The translations under genes were made by a program, and so were the position numbers. Positions 7,408-17,014 of a stretch of 64,000 nt of DNA are shown piece by piece; positions within the stretch are counted from its first letter, which is position 1, and the number at the start of each line of letters is the position of its first letter. The notes beneath the pieces are model-generated. The model ran no database searches. It was not told the origin of the DNA and worked only from the letters and a program-made list of their open reading frames with translations. Where the stretch lies: NCBI RefSeq assembly GCF_001691415.1, contig NZ_LRRR01000004.1, positions 1-64,000 on the forward strand, written 5' to 3'. The DNA comes from Pararhodobacter sp. CCB-MM2 (lineage in GTDB: Bacteria; Pseudomonadota; Alphaproteobacteria; Rhodobacterales; Rhodobacteraceae).

Positions 7408-9816
7408 ATGATCAGAATGATTGGCACACGGGCACTGACGCCCAGCAACAAGGTGACCTTGTTGCTGTGGCTGATGCTTCTCGTGTTGGTGGCTGGCCTT
7501 GTAAGCGTGCCGACCTCCATTCAGGTGCAGGCCACGCTGGGCATCGCCGCGGTGATCGCCGTCGCGGTGCTGAAGCCCATCGCCATGGAGAACATGGTCG
7601 CCCGCTTCGCGATGATGGCCATCGCCTCGACGCTGGTGCTGCGCTACTGGGCGTGGCGCGTGACCGAGACGTTGCCGGCGGCCTCGGACCTTGTGTCCTT
7701 CATCCCGGCGATGATCCTGTTCACCGTGGAAACCTACGCCATCGGCGTGTTCTTCCTCTCGGCCTTCATGACCGCCGACCCGGTGAAGCGGCACCTGCCG
7801 CCGCGGGTGGCCGCCAAGGACCTGCCGACGGTCGACATCCTTGTGCCGTCCTACAACGAACCGATCGAGATGCTGGCCGTGACCCTGTCCGCGGCCAAGA
7901 ACATGCACTACCCCGAGCACAAGCGCACCGTCGTTCTGTGCGATGACGGCGGCACCGATCAGCGCTGCAACAGCGACGATCCCGAACTGGCCGAGAAGGC
8001 CCGCAAGCGCCGCCGCGACCTGATCCAGCTCTGCAACGAGCTGGGTGTGATGTATTCGACCCGGGCCAAGAACATCCACGCCAAGGCCGGCAACATGTCG
8101 GCCGCGCTGGAGAAACTGGACGGCGACATCGTCGTGGTGTTCGACGCCGACCACGTTCCTTCGCGCGATTTTCTGGCCCGCACCGTGGGCTATTTCGTCG
8201 AGGACCCGAAACTCTTCCTCGTGCAGACGCCGCACTTCTTCCTCAACCCCGATCCGATCGACCGGAACGTGGGTTTTGCCGATGATTGCCCGCCGGAAAA
8301 CGAGATGTTCTACCACCTGTCCCACCGCGGTCTCGACCGTTGGGGCGGGGCGTTCTTCTGCGGCTCGGCGGCGCTTCTGCGCCGTCGCGCGCTGGATGAG
8401 GCCGGTGGCTTCGCCGGCGACACCATCACCGAGGACGCCGAGACCGCGCTGGGCATCCACGCCCGCGGCTGGAAGTCGCTCTATGTCGATCACGCGATGA
8501 TCGCTGGTCTGCAGCCCGAAACCTTCGTGTCCTTCATCGAACAGCGCGGCCGCTGGGCGACGGGCATGATGCAGCTTCTGATCCTGAAGAACCCGCTGAA
8601 ATACCGCGGTCTCAGCCTGACGCAGAAGCTGTGCTACCTGAACTCGATGACCTTCTGGCTGTTCCCGCTGGTGCGGATGACCTTCATCCTCGCGCCGCTG
8701 GCCTATCTGTTCTTCGGCCTGCAGATCTTCGTCGCCACGATCGAGGAAGTCGCGGTCTACATGACCAGCTACATGGCCGTGAACTTCATGATCCAGAACG
8801 CGCTTTACGGTCGCGTCCGCTGGCCGCTGGTCTCCGAGATCTACGAGACGGCGCAGGCGCCGTACCTGTCCTCGGCCATCTTCAAGACGATCTGGAACCC
8901 GCGCGGCGCCAAGTTCAACGTGACCGCGAAGGACGAGATCCTCGAAGAGGATTTCGTCTCGCCGATCTTCAAGCCGCTCCTGTTCATCTTCGCGCTGACC
9001 CTGCTGGGCGTCGTCGCCGCGGCAACGCGTTGGGTGATGTTCCCGGGCGACCAGAACATCATCTTGGTCGTGGGCGGCTGGGCTGTGTACAACTTCCTGC
9101 TGGTGGGCGCCGCGATCCGCTCGATCGCCGAGCGCCAGCAGCGCCGCGCCGTGCCCCGCGTGCCGGTGAACGTGCCGGCCACCGTGGCCTTCGGCGTGGA
9201 GCGTCCGGTCTTCATGAACGCTGCCGTGGTCGATGCCTCGACCTCGGGCTGCCGGATGATCGTACGCACCCGCACCGGTGCCGATGGCATGCCGATCGGT
9301 CTGCCCAAGGAAGGCGACACCTTCTACTTCACGCCGGAATTCCCCAAGTCGCCGCATCTGGAGAACGCCGTGCGCGTGCAGGTGAAATCGGTGGTGCGAG
9401 AGGGCGATACGGCTTCGCTGGGCGTGAAATACGACCCCGATCAGCCGATGCTGGTGCGCGAGACCGTGGCCCATATGATCTTCGGCGACTCGGCCTCGTG
9501 GGAGACCATCCGCGCCACGCGTCACAAGAAGATGGGCCTGCTGCGCGGCATGTATTACGTGCTGAAGCTCTCGCTGGGCGGCATCTATCACACGATGAAG
9601 GCCCTCGCGGCCGAGCCGGCCCGCCTGCAGCGTGCCAAGGCGCGGGAGAATCAGGTCGTGGTGGTGGAGCAGAAGCCCGCGCACCTGCTGGCCTTCGGCG
9701 AGACCTTCGATCCGCCGCAGGCCGAGCGTCCGATCTCGTTGCTGCAAGCCGCGCTGGCCCAGAACGCCACCCGCTTCAGCGCCGAGGACACCGTTCAAGG
9801 CGGGGAGGCCTATTGA
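7408..9816 (+). CDS. bcsA: Cellulose synthase catalytic subunit (UDP-forming) with PilZ domain
   Basis: Protein of 802 residues, an inner-membrane processive GT2 enzyme that polymerises UDP-glucose and threads the glucan out through BcsB. Visible signatures are DDGG (179-182), DAD (246-248), TED (341-343) and QRGRW (379-383), flanked by membrane helices before and after the catalytic domain. A C-terminal PilZ domain has the c-di-GMP-binding RxxxR (Arg580 and Arg584) and DASTSG (609-614) motifs, so activation by cyclic di-GMP is expected. The length fits Rhodobacter-type BcsA. The stop overlaps the bcsB start codon by one base. Confidence 0.98.
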   Translation: MIRMIGTRALTPSNKVTLLLWLMLLVLVAGLVSVPTSIQVQATLGIAAVIAVAVLKPIAMENMVARFAMMAIASTLVLRYWAWRVTETLPAASDLVSFIPAMILFTVETYAIGVFFLSAFMTADPVKRHLPPRVAAKDLPTVDILVPSYNEPIEMLAVTLSAAKNMHYPEHKRTVVLCDDGGTDQRCNSDDPELAEKARKRRRDLIQLCNELGVMYSTRAKNIHAKAGNMSAALEKLDGDIVVVFDADHVPSRDFLARTVGYFVEDPKLFLVQTPHFFLNPDPIDRNVGFADDCPPENEMFYHLSHRGLDRWGGAFFCGSAALLRRRALDEAGGFAGDTITEDAETALGIHARGWKSLYVDHAMIAGLQPETFVSFIEQRGRWATGMMQLLILKNPLKYRGLSLTQKLCYLNSMTFWLFPLVRMTFILAPLAYLFFGLQIFVATIEEVAVYMTSYMAVNFMIQNALYGRVRWPLVSEIYETAQAPYLSSAIFKTIWNPRGAKFNVTAKDEILEEDFVSPIFKPLLFIFALTLLGVVAAATRWVMFPGDQNIILVVGGWAVYNFLLVGAAIRSIAERQQRRAVPRVPVNVPATVAFGVERPVFMNAAVVDASTSGCRMIVRTRTGADGMPIGLPKEGDTFYFTPEFPKSPHLENAVRVQVKSVVREGDTASLGVKYDPDQPMLVRETVAHMIFGDSASWETIRATRHKKMGLLRGMYYVLKLSLGGIYHTMKALAAEPARLQRAKARENQVVVVEQKPAHLLAFGETFDPPQAERPISLLQAALAQNATRFSAEDTVQGGEAY

Positions 9817-12083
9817 TGCGCCTCTTTCTCCTGACACCCCGTCCCCTCGTGCTGGCCGCTGCGCTGACGGCGCTCGGTGGGGCCATGATCCCCGGCCTGC
9901 CGGCCGTGGCGCAAAACAACGGGCAAGGCTTCATCCCGCTGCCCTTGGGCGACGACAACGCCACGCCCGAGGCGCTGGCGGATTTCGAGCGCCTGAACGC
10001 CGAACGCCTTGAGGCCGAGCGTCACCGCGGCAACTTCGTCGAGCCCGCCTCGGCTGATCCGCGCATTGTCAGCCCGCTGCGCCCGATCGAGGCACGGGGC
10101 CGTCCCGCCGGCAGCGCCATCCGCTTCGACGGCGAACGCCGGACGCTGCAATTCGCGCTCTTCGTGCCGCAGCCCGATCAGGCGCAGGCGCTGCGCCTCT
10201 CGACGCTGTCGTCGATCAACGTCCTGCCCGAACGCTCGCATTACCGCGTCTTCGTCAACGACACGCTGGTGGGGCAGGGGCAGCTGGAGAACTTCACCGA
10301 GTTCGGCACCGTCGACTTCCCGCTGGGGCCGGCCTCGTTGCTGCCCGGCATGAACAACGTCCGCATCGAGCTGGTGCAATACCACCGGATCTATTGCGGA
10401 CCGGAAGCCTCGTTCGCGCTGTGGTCGGATATCGACCTCGCAAATTCGGGCGCCGTGCTGGCCTCGTCCGAGGGGATCTCGGGGCCGGACGGCTTCCTGA
10501 TGGGCCTTGCCGCGGCCTCGGCCACCGGCTCGGGGATCGAGATCCGTGGCGCGGAAGGTCTGGGCGACTACCGCGAGGAATGGGTGTCCGGCATCACCCA
10601 ACGCATCTCGTCCGCGCTGGGCGGCGATCCGATCCCGTTCCGCTTCACCGATTACTGGTCGGTGCAGGGCGCCGCGCGCTCGGCCTCGCGCATCACCTTC
10701 CTGCCGTCGACGCAAAACCGCCTGTCGTTCCGCGTGGCCGGTGACGGCGCGCAGGTGATGGTCGTCGAGTTCATCCCCGGCGAGCGCCCGCATGCCCTGC
10801 CGGAATTCGAGACCGTCCTGCCGCAGGTGGCTGAGCGCGCCGCGCCGCATCTGATCGCGACCGAGGTGCCGGTGCCGTTCTCGGACTTCGGCTTCACCGG
10901 GACCGAGATCTACGACCACTACACCCGCATCGACACGCGCTTCCGTCTGCCCGACGATTATGTCGTGCTGACCAACGCCAAGGCCGAGATCGCGCTGGAT
11001 TACATCTTCGTGCAGGGCCTGCCGGATCAGTCGATGCTGCTGGTGCATATCAACGGCGAGAACGTCCGCCTGCTGCCCCTGTGGCGCGAGGGCGGCGAGC
11101 TGATCGAGCAGTTCCCGGTCCGGTTCGAGGCCAAGCTGCTGCGCTCGGGCATCAATACCATCAGCTTCGAAGTGCTGATCCCCGGCAACCCGGCGGATAT
11201 GCCCTGCGCCTTCAACGACACGCCGATCCTCGGGATTGGCGAGGGCTCGACCCTGACGGTGCCGTTCAGCCCGTCGATGTACCTGCCCGATATGCACATC
11301 GCCTTCGCCGGCCTGACCCCGTCGAGCGTGATGACCAACGAGATGACCCAGCGCGCCTATGACGCCGACGACGTGGTGACCCTGCGTGCGGCCCTCAGCG
11401 GCGGCGAGCGTCCGGACGCGGTCGCGCTGAACTCGCGGCTGCATCTTCTGTCGCTCGATGACCTCGGCTCGGTGCCGACCGGGGGCTATCAGTTGAGCCG
11501 CCGCGCGCTTGACGCGGCGCTGATCGACCACGGCCAGACCGCCGCCGCGCAACTGGCGGCCGAACAGCCCGCCCATGCGTTGCTGCGCCGTCGTGAAGGA
11601 GCGGACAGCACCGCTGCGCTGTCGCGTGGCTGGGCTTGGCTGGAAGATGGCTTCTACCGGGCGCTGCAATGGCTGCAGCCGCAGACCGGCATGCGCCTCG
11701 ACCAATGGCTCGAGCAGCAGGACGCGCAGGCGGTGCTGATCCAGCTCGACCCGTCGCGGCCCAACCAGCTGTGGATGGTCCGCGCACCCGACAGCGACAT
11801 CAGCGCGATTGCGTCGGCCGTCGTCGCGGCCCGCACCACGGCCGAGGGCCCGCGCGGTCAGGTCTCGGTGCTGGACCGCAACGGCCAGTGGGACAGCTGG
11901 ACGGCGCCGGATCGGCAACCCGTCCTGCTTGAGCCGCTGGGACCGGGCAACATCCGCCATGTCGTCGGCAACTTCGTCTCGGCTATGCCGATCCGCTATG
12001 TCGCGGGCCTGTTTTTCCTTGCCCTTGTCTCGGCGCTGTTCGCGCTGAAACTGGTCATCGCCACGCGGGAGCACAATTCATGA
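9816..12083 (+). CDS. bcsB: Cellulose synthase periplasmic subunit BcsB
   Basis: Protein of 755 residues. A cleavable signal peptide (to about AVAQ) is followed by the two carbohydrate-binding/flavodoxin-like modules of BcsB. It ends in one transmembrane helix (AGLFFLALVSALFALKLVI) and a short basic tail that anchors it next to BcsA. BcsB guides the nascent glucan through the periplasm. The ATG at 9816 overlaps the bcsA stop and has a GGGGAGG ribosome-binding site. Its own stop overlaps bcsZ by four bases. Confidence 0.96.
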   Translation: MRLFLLTPRPLVLAAALTALGGAMIPGLPAVAQNNGQGFIPLPLGDDNATPEALADFERLNAERLEAERHRGNFVEPASADPRIVSPLRPIEARGRPAGSAIRFDGERRTLQFALFVPQPDQAQALRLSTLSSINVLPERSHYRVFVNDTLVGQGQLENFTEFGTVDFPLGPASLLPGMNNVRIELVQYHRIYCGPEASFALWSDIDLANSGAVLASSEGISGPDGFLMGLAAASATGSGIEIRGAEGLGDYREEWVSGITQRISSALGGDPIPFRFTDYWSVQGAARSASRITFLPSTQNRLSFRVAGDGAQVMVVEFIPGERPHALPEFETVLPQVAERAAPHLIATEVPVPFSDFGFTGTEIYDHYTRIDTRFRLPDDYVVLTNAKAEIALDYIFVQGLPDQSMLLVHINGENVRLLPLWREGGELIEQFPVRFEAKLLRSGINTISFEVLIPGNPADMPCAFNDTPILGIGEGSTLTVPFSPSMYLPDMHIAFAGLTPSSVMTNEMTQRAYDADDVVTLRAALSGGERPDAVALNSRLHLLSLDDLGSVPTGGYQLSRRALDAALIDHGQTAAAQLAAEQPAHALLRRREGADSTAALSRGWAWLEDGFYRALQWLQPQTGMRLDQWLEQQDAQAVLIQLDPSRPNQLWMVRAPDSDISAIASAVVAARTTAEGPRGQVSVLDRNGQWDSWTAPDRQPVLLEPLGPGNIRHVVGNFVSAMPIRYVAGLFFLALVSALFALKLVIATREHNS

Positions 12084-13171
12084 ACCGGCGCGATTTCATG
12101 ACCCTTCTGGGCGCCATGCCCGTCTTCGCCGCCTGCACCCATGGCGCCGGCGCGCAGGGCCTCCTGACCACGGGCCAGTTGTCCGAAAGCGCCGCCCCCG
12201 TCTGGGCCGCGTGGAAAGAGGCCTATCTGCAACCCGATGGCCGCGTGGTCGACGGGGTGCAGAACAACGCCAGCCACTCGGAAGGGCAGGGCTATGGCGC
12301 CCTGCTGGCCACCGAATTCGGCGACGAGGAAGCCTTCACGCGCATCGTCTCGTGGACGGAATCGACGCTGGCGATCCGGGGTGACGGCCTTCTGGCCTGG
12401 CGCTATCTGCCTGAGCAGTCGAACCCGGTGCCGGATCTCAACAACGCCTCGGACGGCGATCTGTTCTACGCCTGGGCCATGGTCCGCGCGAGCCAGCGTT
12501 TCGCCAACCGTAACTACCTTCAGCGCGCCCAGCAGATCGCCGCCGCGCTGGCCGATCACTGCATCGTGCCGTCGCGCGCCGATGCCGCCGAGATGATCTT
12601 CCTGCCCGCCGCGCAGGGCTTCGTCCACGAGGACCGCGTGGTCTTCAACCCCAGCTACATCATGCCGCTGGCGATGCGCGAGGTTGCCTCGGCCACGGGC
12701 GTCATCGAACTGGCGCAGACCGCCCAGCACGCCGAGGGCATCCTGCTGCGGCTGGCCGATGCCGGCCCGGTGCCCGACTGGATCGAGGTCACGGCGCAGG
12801 GCATGACGCCCGCCAACGGCTTCTCGAACGACGCCGGCTACGAGGCGATGCGCGTGCCGCTGTACCTCGTGTGGTCGGGCCTCAACCGCCATCCTGCGGT
12901 GACGCAGATGATGCGGGTCTATGACCGCACCGTGCAGCCCGGCGTGCCGGTGCCGACGCGGATCGACCCGGCCTCGGGCTCGGTGCTGGAGGCCTCGAAC
13001 GATCCCGGATACCGCGCTCTGGCGGCGCTGGTGTCTTGCGCGGGCACGACCGGGGCCGTCGGCTCGGATATGCCGGCCTTCGATCCCCGCCAGCCCTATT
13101 ACCCGGCGACATTGCAGATGTTCGCGATGATTGCCGCCAACCAGGTGAGTCCCGAATGCGTGCCGATCTGA
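12080..13171 (+). CDS. bcsZ: Endoglucanase BcsZ, glycoside hydrolase family 8
   Basis: Protein of 363 residues. The N-terminus MNRRDFMTLLGAMPVFAAC combines a twin-arginine-like RRDFM motif with a lipobox-like FAAC, so export may be by Tat and the enzyme may be lipid-anchored; both points are inferred. GH8 signatures are present: SEGQGYG with the likely acid Glu, and the NNASDGDLFYAWAM block with a conserved Asp. BcsZ trims or edits cellulose in the periplasm and is found in most bcs operons. Overlaps (ATGA) with bcsB and with the next gene indicate translational coupling. Confidence 0.94.
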   Translation: MNRRDFMTLLGAMPVFAACTHGAGAQGLLTTGQLSESAAPVWAAWKEAYLQPDGRVVDGVQNNASHSEGQGYGALLATEFGDEEAFTRIVSWTESTLAIRGDGLLAWRYLPEQSNPVPDLNNASDGDLFYAWAMVRASQRFANRNYLQRAQQIAAALADHCIVPSRADAAEMIFLPAAQGFVHEDRVVFNPSYIMPLAMREVASATGVIELAQTAQHAEGILLRLADAGPVPDWIEVTAQGMTPANGFSNDAGYEAMRVPLYLVWSGLNRHPAVTQMMRVYDRTVQPGVPVPTRIDPASGSVLEASNDPGYRALAALVSCAGTTGAVGSDMPAFDPRQPYYPATLQMFAMIAANQVSPECVPI

Positions 13172-14643
13172 TGAAAACCGCCCTTCGTCCCCTGCTGGCC
13201 GCCACCGCGACCGCGCTGGCCCTGACCCTGACCCTGCCGGCCCCTGCCATGGCGCAGGAGCCCGGTGCCGAGGATCTGCGCGCGCTGATCTATTACCTCG
13301 ACCATGACGACCAGCGCTCGGTTCAGGCCGAGATGCGGCGCCTGCGCTCGCAATTCCCGCGCTGGACGCCGCCCGCCGATGTGACCGAGCTGCGCGCCCG
13401 CACCCAGACGGCAACCGCCACGGTCGATGTGCAGCCGATCTGGGGCCGCATCGAGCGTCAGGATTATGCCGGCGCCCGCTCGCTGATTGCCGAAGCCCGC
13501 GCCCGCGTGCCCTCGTGGTCGCCCGATGCCGAGATGCTGCGGGTTCTGGAAACCAACGAGCAGCAGGCCGCTTTCGACGCCGCCTATCAGCGTCGTGATC
13601 CGGCGGCCGCGCTCGCCGCGGTGCGCCGGGTGCCCGCGCTGATGCGCTGTGACAGGATCAACAACGCCTGGCGTCTGGCCGAGCTGTACCAACAGGCCGA
13701 TCAGGCCTCGAGCGCGGTGGCCACCTATCGCGGTGTGCTGTCGTCCTGCTCGCGGTCCAGCGACGTAATCCCGACGCTGGAGAAGGCCAATGACGTCGCC
13801 AGCTGGGACCAGATGACCGAGCTGTTCGCGCTGGCCCGTCAGACCGGGCCGGGCAATGCCGGTCAGCTGGATACGCTGGAAACCCGCCTGCGCGCCGGCC
13901 GCGGCGGCCGGGTCGCCACCACCGCCCGGACCTCGACGACCACCGCAGCGGCCGCGCCCGCCGCCGCCCCGGCGCCGCGCGCCAGTGCCGCCCCGGCGGC
14001 GCCCGTCGCCAGCGCCGGCAGCGCGATTGCCGCCGCACCCGTCAACACCGGCAGCCTGCCCCTGCGCGGCGATGGCCGCATCGCCCGTGTCCGCGCGCTG
14101 AAGGAACAGGGCAACTGGGGCGCGTGCCTTGCGGAATCGGCCAACCCGCGCTCGATCGAGATCCTGTATGAGCGGTCGTGGTGCGCCTATTCGCTGGAGC
14201 GCACCGGCGAGGCCCTGTCGGGTTTCACCACCACCGTGCAGCGCGGTCAGGGTCTGGGGGCCGAGGTCGGTCGTGACGCCCGGTTCGGCATGACGCTGGC
14301 CTATCTCAACATGAACATGACCGAGGAGGCTGCGCGCATCGCCGCCGCGACGAACCTCACCCAGACCCAGCGGGTCGAGGTGGAATCGACGATCCTCGAC
14401 CAGCGTGGCGTGCGGGCCTTCCACCAGCGCGAATACACGCAATCGATCGCCTATCTCACCGCGCTGGAGCAGCTGACCGGCACCCTGCGTCGCGATCTGG
14501 CGATGCTGCGCGGCTATGCCTATCTGCGCAACGATCAGCCGCAGCAGGCGTTGTCCGAGTTCCAGCGGCTCGATGGCCAGCTGTCGACGGATGAAACCCG
14601 CTCCGCCATCGCCTCGGTGCGTGGCATCCTGAGCGGGGGCTGA
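13156..14643 (+). CDS. TPR-type periplasmic cellulose operon protein (BcsK/BcsC-N-terminus-like)
   Basis: Protein of about 495 residues with a signal peptide ending in APAMAQ. Degenerate helical repeats resembling tetratricopeptide repeats occupy about 30-240 and 310-490, separated by an Ala/Pro-rich linker (about 245-300). It is far shorter than BcsC (over 1,100 residues) and has no C-terminal outer-membrane barrel; it corresponds best to the TPR protein named BcsK in bcsD- and bcsC-less (type III) operons. The start at 13156 has an AGGTGAG ribosome-binding site at proper spacing; the alternative ATG at 13171 would abut the bcsZ stop. Likely a periplasmic scaffold for glucan export or BcsZ. 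Confidence 0.7.
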   Translation: MRADLMKTALRPLLAATATALALTLTLPAPAMAQEPGAEDLRALIYYLDHDDQRSVQAEMRRLRSQFPRWTPPADVTELRARTQTATATVDVQPIWGRIERQDYAGARSLIAEARARVPSWSPDAEMLRVLETNEQQAAFDAAYQRRDPAAALAAVRRVPALMRCDRINNAWRLAELYQQADQASSAVATYRGVLSSCSRSSDVIPTLEKANDVASWDQMTELFALARQTGPGNAGQLDTLETRLRAGRGGRVATTARTSTTTAAAAPAAAPAPRASAAPAAPVASAGSAIAAAPVNTGSLPLRGDGRIARVRALKEQGNWGACLAESANPRSIEILYERSWCAYSLERTGEALSGFTTTVQRGQGLGAEVGRDARFGMTLAYLNMNMTEEAARIAAATNLTQTQRVEVESTILDQRGVRAFHQREYTQSIAYLTALEQLTGTLRRDLAMLRGYAYLRNDQPQQALSEFQRLDGQLSTDETRSAIASVRGILSGG

Positions 14644-14650
14644 GGCGGCC

Positions 14651-15559
14651 ATGCGGCTCGTCCTCCATATCGGCGCCCATGGGACCGACGGGGGACAGAT
14701 CGCCGGCTGGATCGACAGAAATCGCGGGGCGCTGGAGGCCGACGGGATCGTCGCTCCGGCGCCTCGTCTGTTTCTGGGCCGCCTGTCCGAGGTTCTGGAC
14801 CAGCAGCGCGACGCCGACCCCTTGGCCCGCGAGGAGGCGCTGTTGCGCGGGCTCGGCGCCTCGGGGCAGCGGCGGCATATGTGCGTCAGCACGCCGGGGC
14901 TTCTGGGCAGCGTCAGCGATGTCCTCTCGGACGAGGGGTTCTACCGCCGCGGCGTCGTCCCGCGCCTGCAGGGCCTGTCTGCGCTGTTCCCGCGCACCCG
15001 CCTGCGGCTGTTGTTGTCCCTCCGCGCCGCGCGGGGGTTGATACCCGCACTTTTGCCCGATGAGCCGGGCGCGGCCGAGGCGATCCTGCCCCTCATCCCC
15101 GACGACACGCTGCCTTGGTCGCGGCTGGTCGGCAGCCTGCGCCGTCATTTGCCCCGCGCCGAACTGGTGGTCTGGCGGCACGAGGATCTGCCCACGGTCT
15201 GGCCGCAGGTCTTGTCCGAGATCCTCGGCCCCAATGCCGCGCTGCCGCCGCAGGGTCTTCTGGATTTCGCGCAGGCCGGTCTTGGCCACGAGGCACGGCT
15301 ACGGATGCGGCGCTATCTGGCCGAGGCCTCGGCCCCGCCAGCCAATGCCGGGCAGCTGCGCCGCATCGCCGAGGCCTTCGCCCATCGCTACGGCACCGTC
15401 GCCACGCCCGAGCCGGTCACCCGATTACCCGGCTGGATCCGCAGTCGGCTTGAGGATCTGGACGCGGGCTATGACACCGAATGGGCGGATCTGGCGGCGC
15501 AGCAAGGGGTTCGTGTCCTGCTGCCGCCGGGCACGAATAGCGGCGCCAGTCGCTCATAG
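14651..15559 (+). CDS. P-loop, sulfotransferase-like protein at the end of the cellulose operon
   Basis: Protein of 302 residues, 7 bp after the TPR gene and clearly in the operon. It begins MRLVLHIGAHGTDGGQ, which resembles the HIG-x-HKTGT P-loop start of bacterial sulfotransferase-like proteins but lacks the lysine. Later blocks (LFPRTRLRLLLSLR, ELVVWRHEDL, and a C-terminal RLPGWIRSRLEDLDAGYD) keep the general layout of that fold. No signal peptide, so cytosolic. It might modify a cellulose precursor or a partner, or be catalytically dead; function is unproven. Its stop overlaps the convergent LprI-like gene by six bases. Confidence 0.6.
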   Translation: MRLVLHIGAHGTDGGQIAGWIDRNRGALEADGIVAPAPRLFLGRLSEVLDQQRDADPLAREEALLRGLGASGQRRHMCVSTPGLLGSVSDVLSDEGFYRRGVVPRLQGLSALFPRTRLRLLLSLRAARGLIPALLPDEPGAAEAILPLIPDDTLPWSRLVGSLRRHLPRAELVVWRHEDLPTVWPQVLSEILGPNAALPPQGLLDFAQAGLGHEARLRMRRYLAEASAPPANAGQLRRIAEAFAHRYGTVATPEPVTRLPGWIRSRLEDLDAGYDTEWADLAAQQGVRVLLPPGTNSGASRS

Positions 15560-15898
15560 CGGCCGGTCGATCCCGTCATAGACCGCCTGCAGGGCTTCGA
15601 TCCGGCTGCGATAGGCTTCCGTCAGGCAGGGGACATCCGCACCGCAAGCCTGTCGTTCTGACAGCCAGGCGCGTTGGTCATCGGCCATCGCGCCACGCCG
15701 TCCCATCATGAACAGCCCGCGCAGGAAGCGGTACATCGTCGCCATTTCCACATCCATGTCGTTGAGGCTGCGGCTGTCGCAGATGGCCTGTTCATCGGCG
15801 GCAAGGCCGGTTTGCGCGCAGTCGAAGCTGGCGGCCGCCGCCGGGGGCACAAAGCCGACGAGGCACAGGATGATGGCAGGAAGGGCAGGGCGGCGCAT
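15554..15898 (-). CDS. LprI/DUF1311-like secreted protein
   Basis: Protein of 114 residues with a signal peptide (hydrophobic to PPAAAAS). The mature part has four cysteines in the pattern FDC, AIC, QAC and VPC and the sequence AWLSERQACGADVPCL, which matches the LprI/DUF1311 lysozyme-inhibitor-like family. It is periplasmic or secreted and probably disulfide-bonded. The name is by family; inhibition of lysozyme is not shown. It is convergent with, and overlaps by six bases, the last gene of the cellulose operon, and no terminator hairpin separates them. Confidence 0.7.
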   Translation of the reverse strand: MRRPALPAIILCLVGFVPPAAAASFDCAQTGLAADEQAICDSRSLNDMDVEMATMYRFLRGLFMMGRRGAMADDQRAWLSERQACGADVPCLTEAYRSRIEALQAVYDGIDRPL

Positions 15899-16040
15899 CG
15901 GACGACTCCGGTGGTTGATGCCTTCAGCCTAGCCCTGGGTTGCGCCGCGCGATAGCGGGCTCACGAAACCTTGCAGAAAGTCCTTGATCCTCCAGTGACT
16001 GGAGGATTTATCCAAAGAGCGCCCCAATCGGAGACGCCTC

Positions 16041-16769
16041 ATGGAAGACCTCGCCCCCACCGTAGCGCAACCGGACGTGCTGCTGGCCCGCACGCCCCTA
16101 CTGGATTTCGACCACCCGTCGATCACGGCGCTGATCGCCCGGCGCGGCTGGACGGGTCTCACGCGCTACGACCGCATCGGCGCCGCCTATGCCTTCGTGC
16201 GCGACGAGATCGCCTTCGGCTACAACCGCGACGACGCGATCCCGGCCTCCGAGGTTCTGTCGGACGGGATCGGCCAGTGCAACACCAAGGCGACCCTGCT
16301 GATGGCCTTGCTGCGCGCCTTGGACATCCCCTGCCGTCTGCACGGCTTCACCATCCACAAATCGCTGCAACAGGGCGTGGTCCCGCCGCTGGTCTACCCC
16401 ATCGCCCCCGACAACATCCTGCATTCCTGGATCGAGCTGGAACACGACGGCACGTGGCTGGATCTGGAGGGCTTCATCCTCGACGCGCGCTATCTCTCGG
16501 CGCTGCAATCGACATTCGGCGACGGGGCCCTGTGTGGCTACGGGGCGGGGACGGAATGCCTCGGCCAGCCCGAGGTCGCCTGGAAGGGCACCAGCACCTA
16601 TATCCAGCGCACCGGGATCAACGCGGACCTCGGGCTGTGGGACAGCCCGGATGCGTTCTACGCGCGCCATGAACAGGCCTTCGGACGCCTGCGCGGTTGG
16701 CTCTACCGCAACCTGATCCGTCATTGGATGAACGCAAGGGTCCGAAAGCTGCGGCGCCGGGCGGCGTAA
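16041..16769 (+). CDS. Transglutaminase-like (cysteine protease fold) protein
   Basis: Protein of 242 residues. Catalytic-triad blocks of the transglutaminase-like superfamily are visible: GQCNTKATLLMALLRAL with the Cys near residue 79, ILHSWIEL with the His, and TWLDLEGF with the Asp. The N-terminal YDRIGAAYAFVRDEI block is also typical. No signal peptide. Start chosen at the ATG preceded by GGAGACGCCTC. It stands alone between a convergent and a co-directional gene. Bacterial members are usually proteases or peptide-crosslinking enzymes; the substrate is unknown. Confidence 0.8.
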   Translation: MEDLAPTVAQPDVLLARTPLLDFDHPSITALIARRGWTGLTRYDRIGAAYAFVRDEIAFGYNRDDAIPASEVLSDGIGQCNTKATLLMALLRALDIPCRLHGFTIHKSLQQGVVPPLVYPIAPDNILHSWIELEHDGTWLDLEGFILDARYLSALQSTFGDGALCGYGAGTECLGQPEVAWKGTSTYIQRTGINADLGLWDSPDAFYARHEQAFGRLRGWLYRNLIRHWMNARVRKLRRRAA

Positions 16770-17014
16770 GGGCCGGAACGGGGGCGTCGCGGCGGGCATG
16801 CGGCGCCTCTTCGCGGGGGATCCGAGTTATCCCCAACTATTTCGGGATTCCTCGGCATATCGCCGCTTGTCCACAGGAAATTAAGCTTTACAGGGTTTCG
16901 CAACTCGCCCACCATATCTAGTAAGAAAGGCGACACAGATCGCCGCAAATTGCCAAGACCCACAGCAATAGTGGGCGCGGCGCCTGTTGAGGCTAGAACA
17001 GGAAAGTCCAGGAC

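Noticed and set aside
6931..9837. Minus-strand open frame of 968 codons opposite bcsA
   Set aside because: bcsA on the plus strand has complete catalytic and PilZ motifs; the antisense product is His/Arg-rich and low in complexity.
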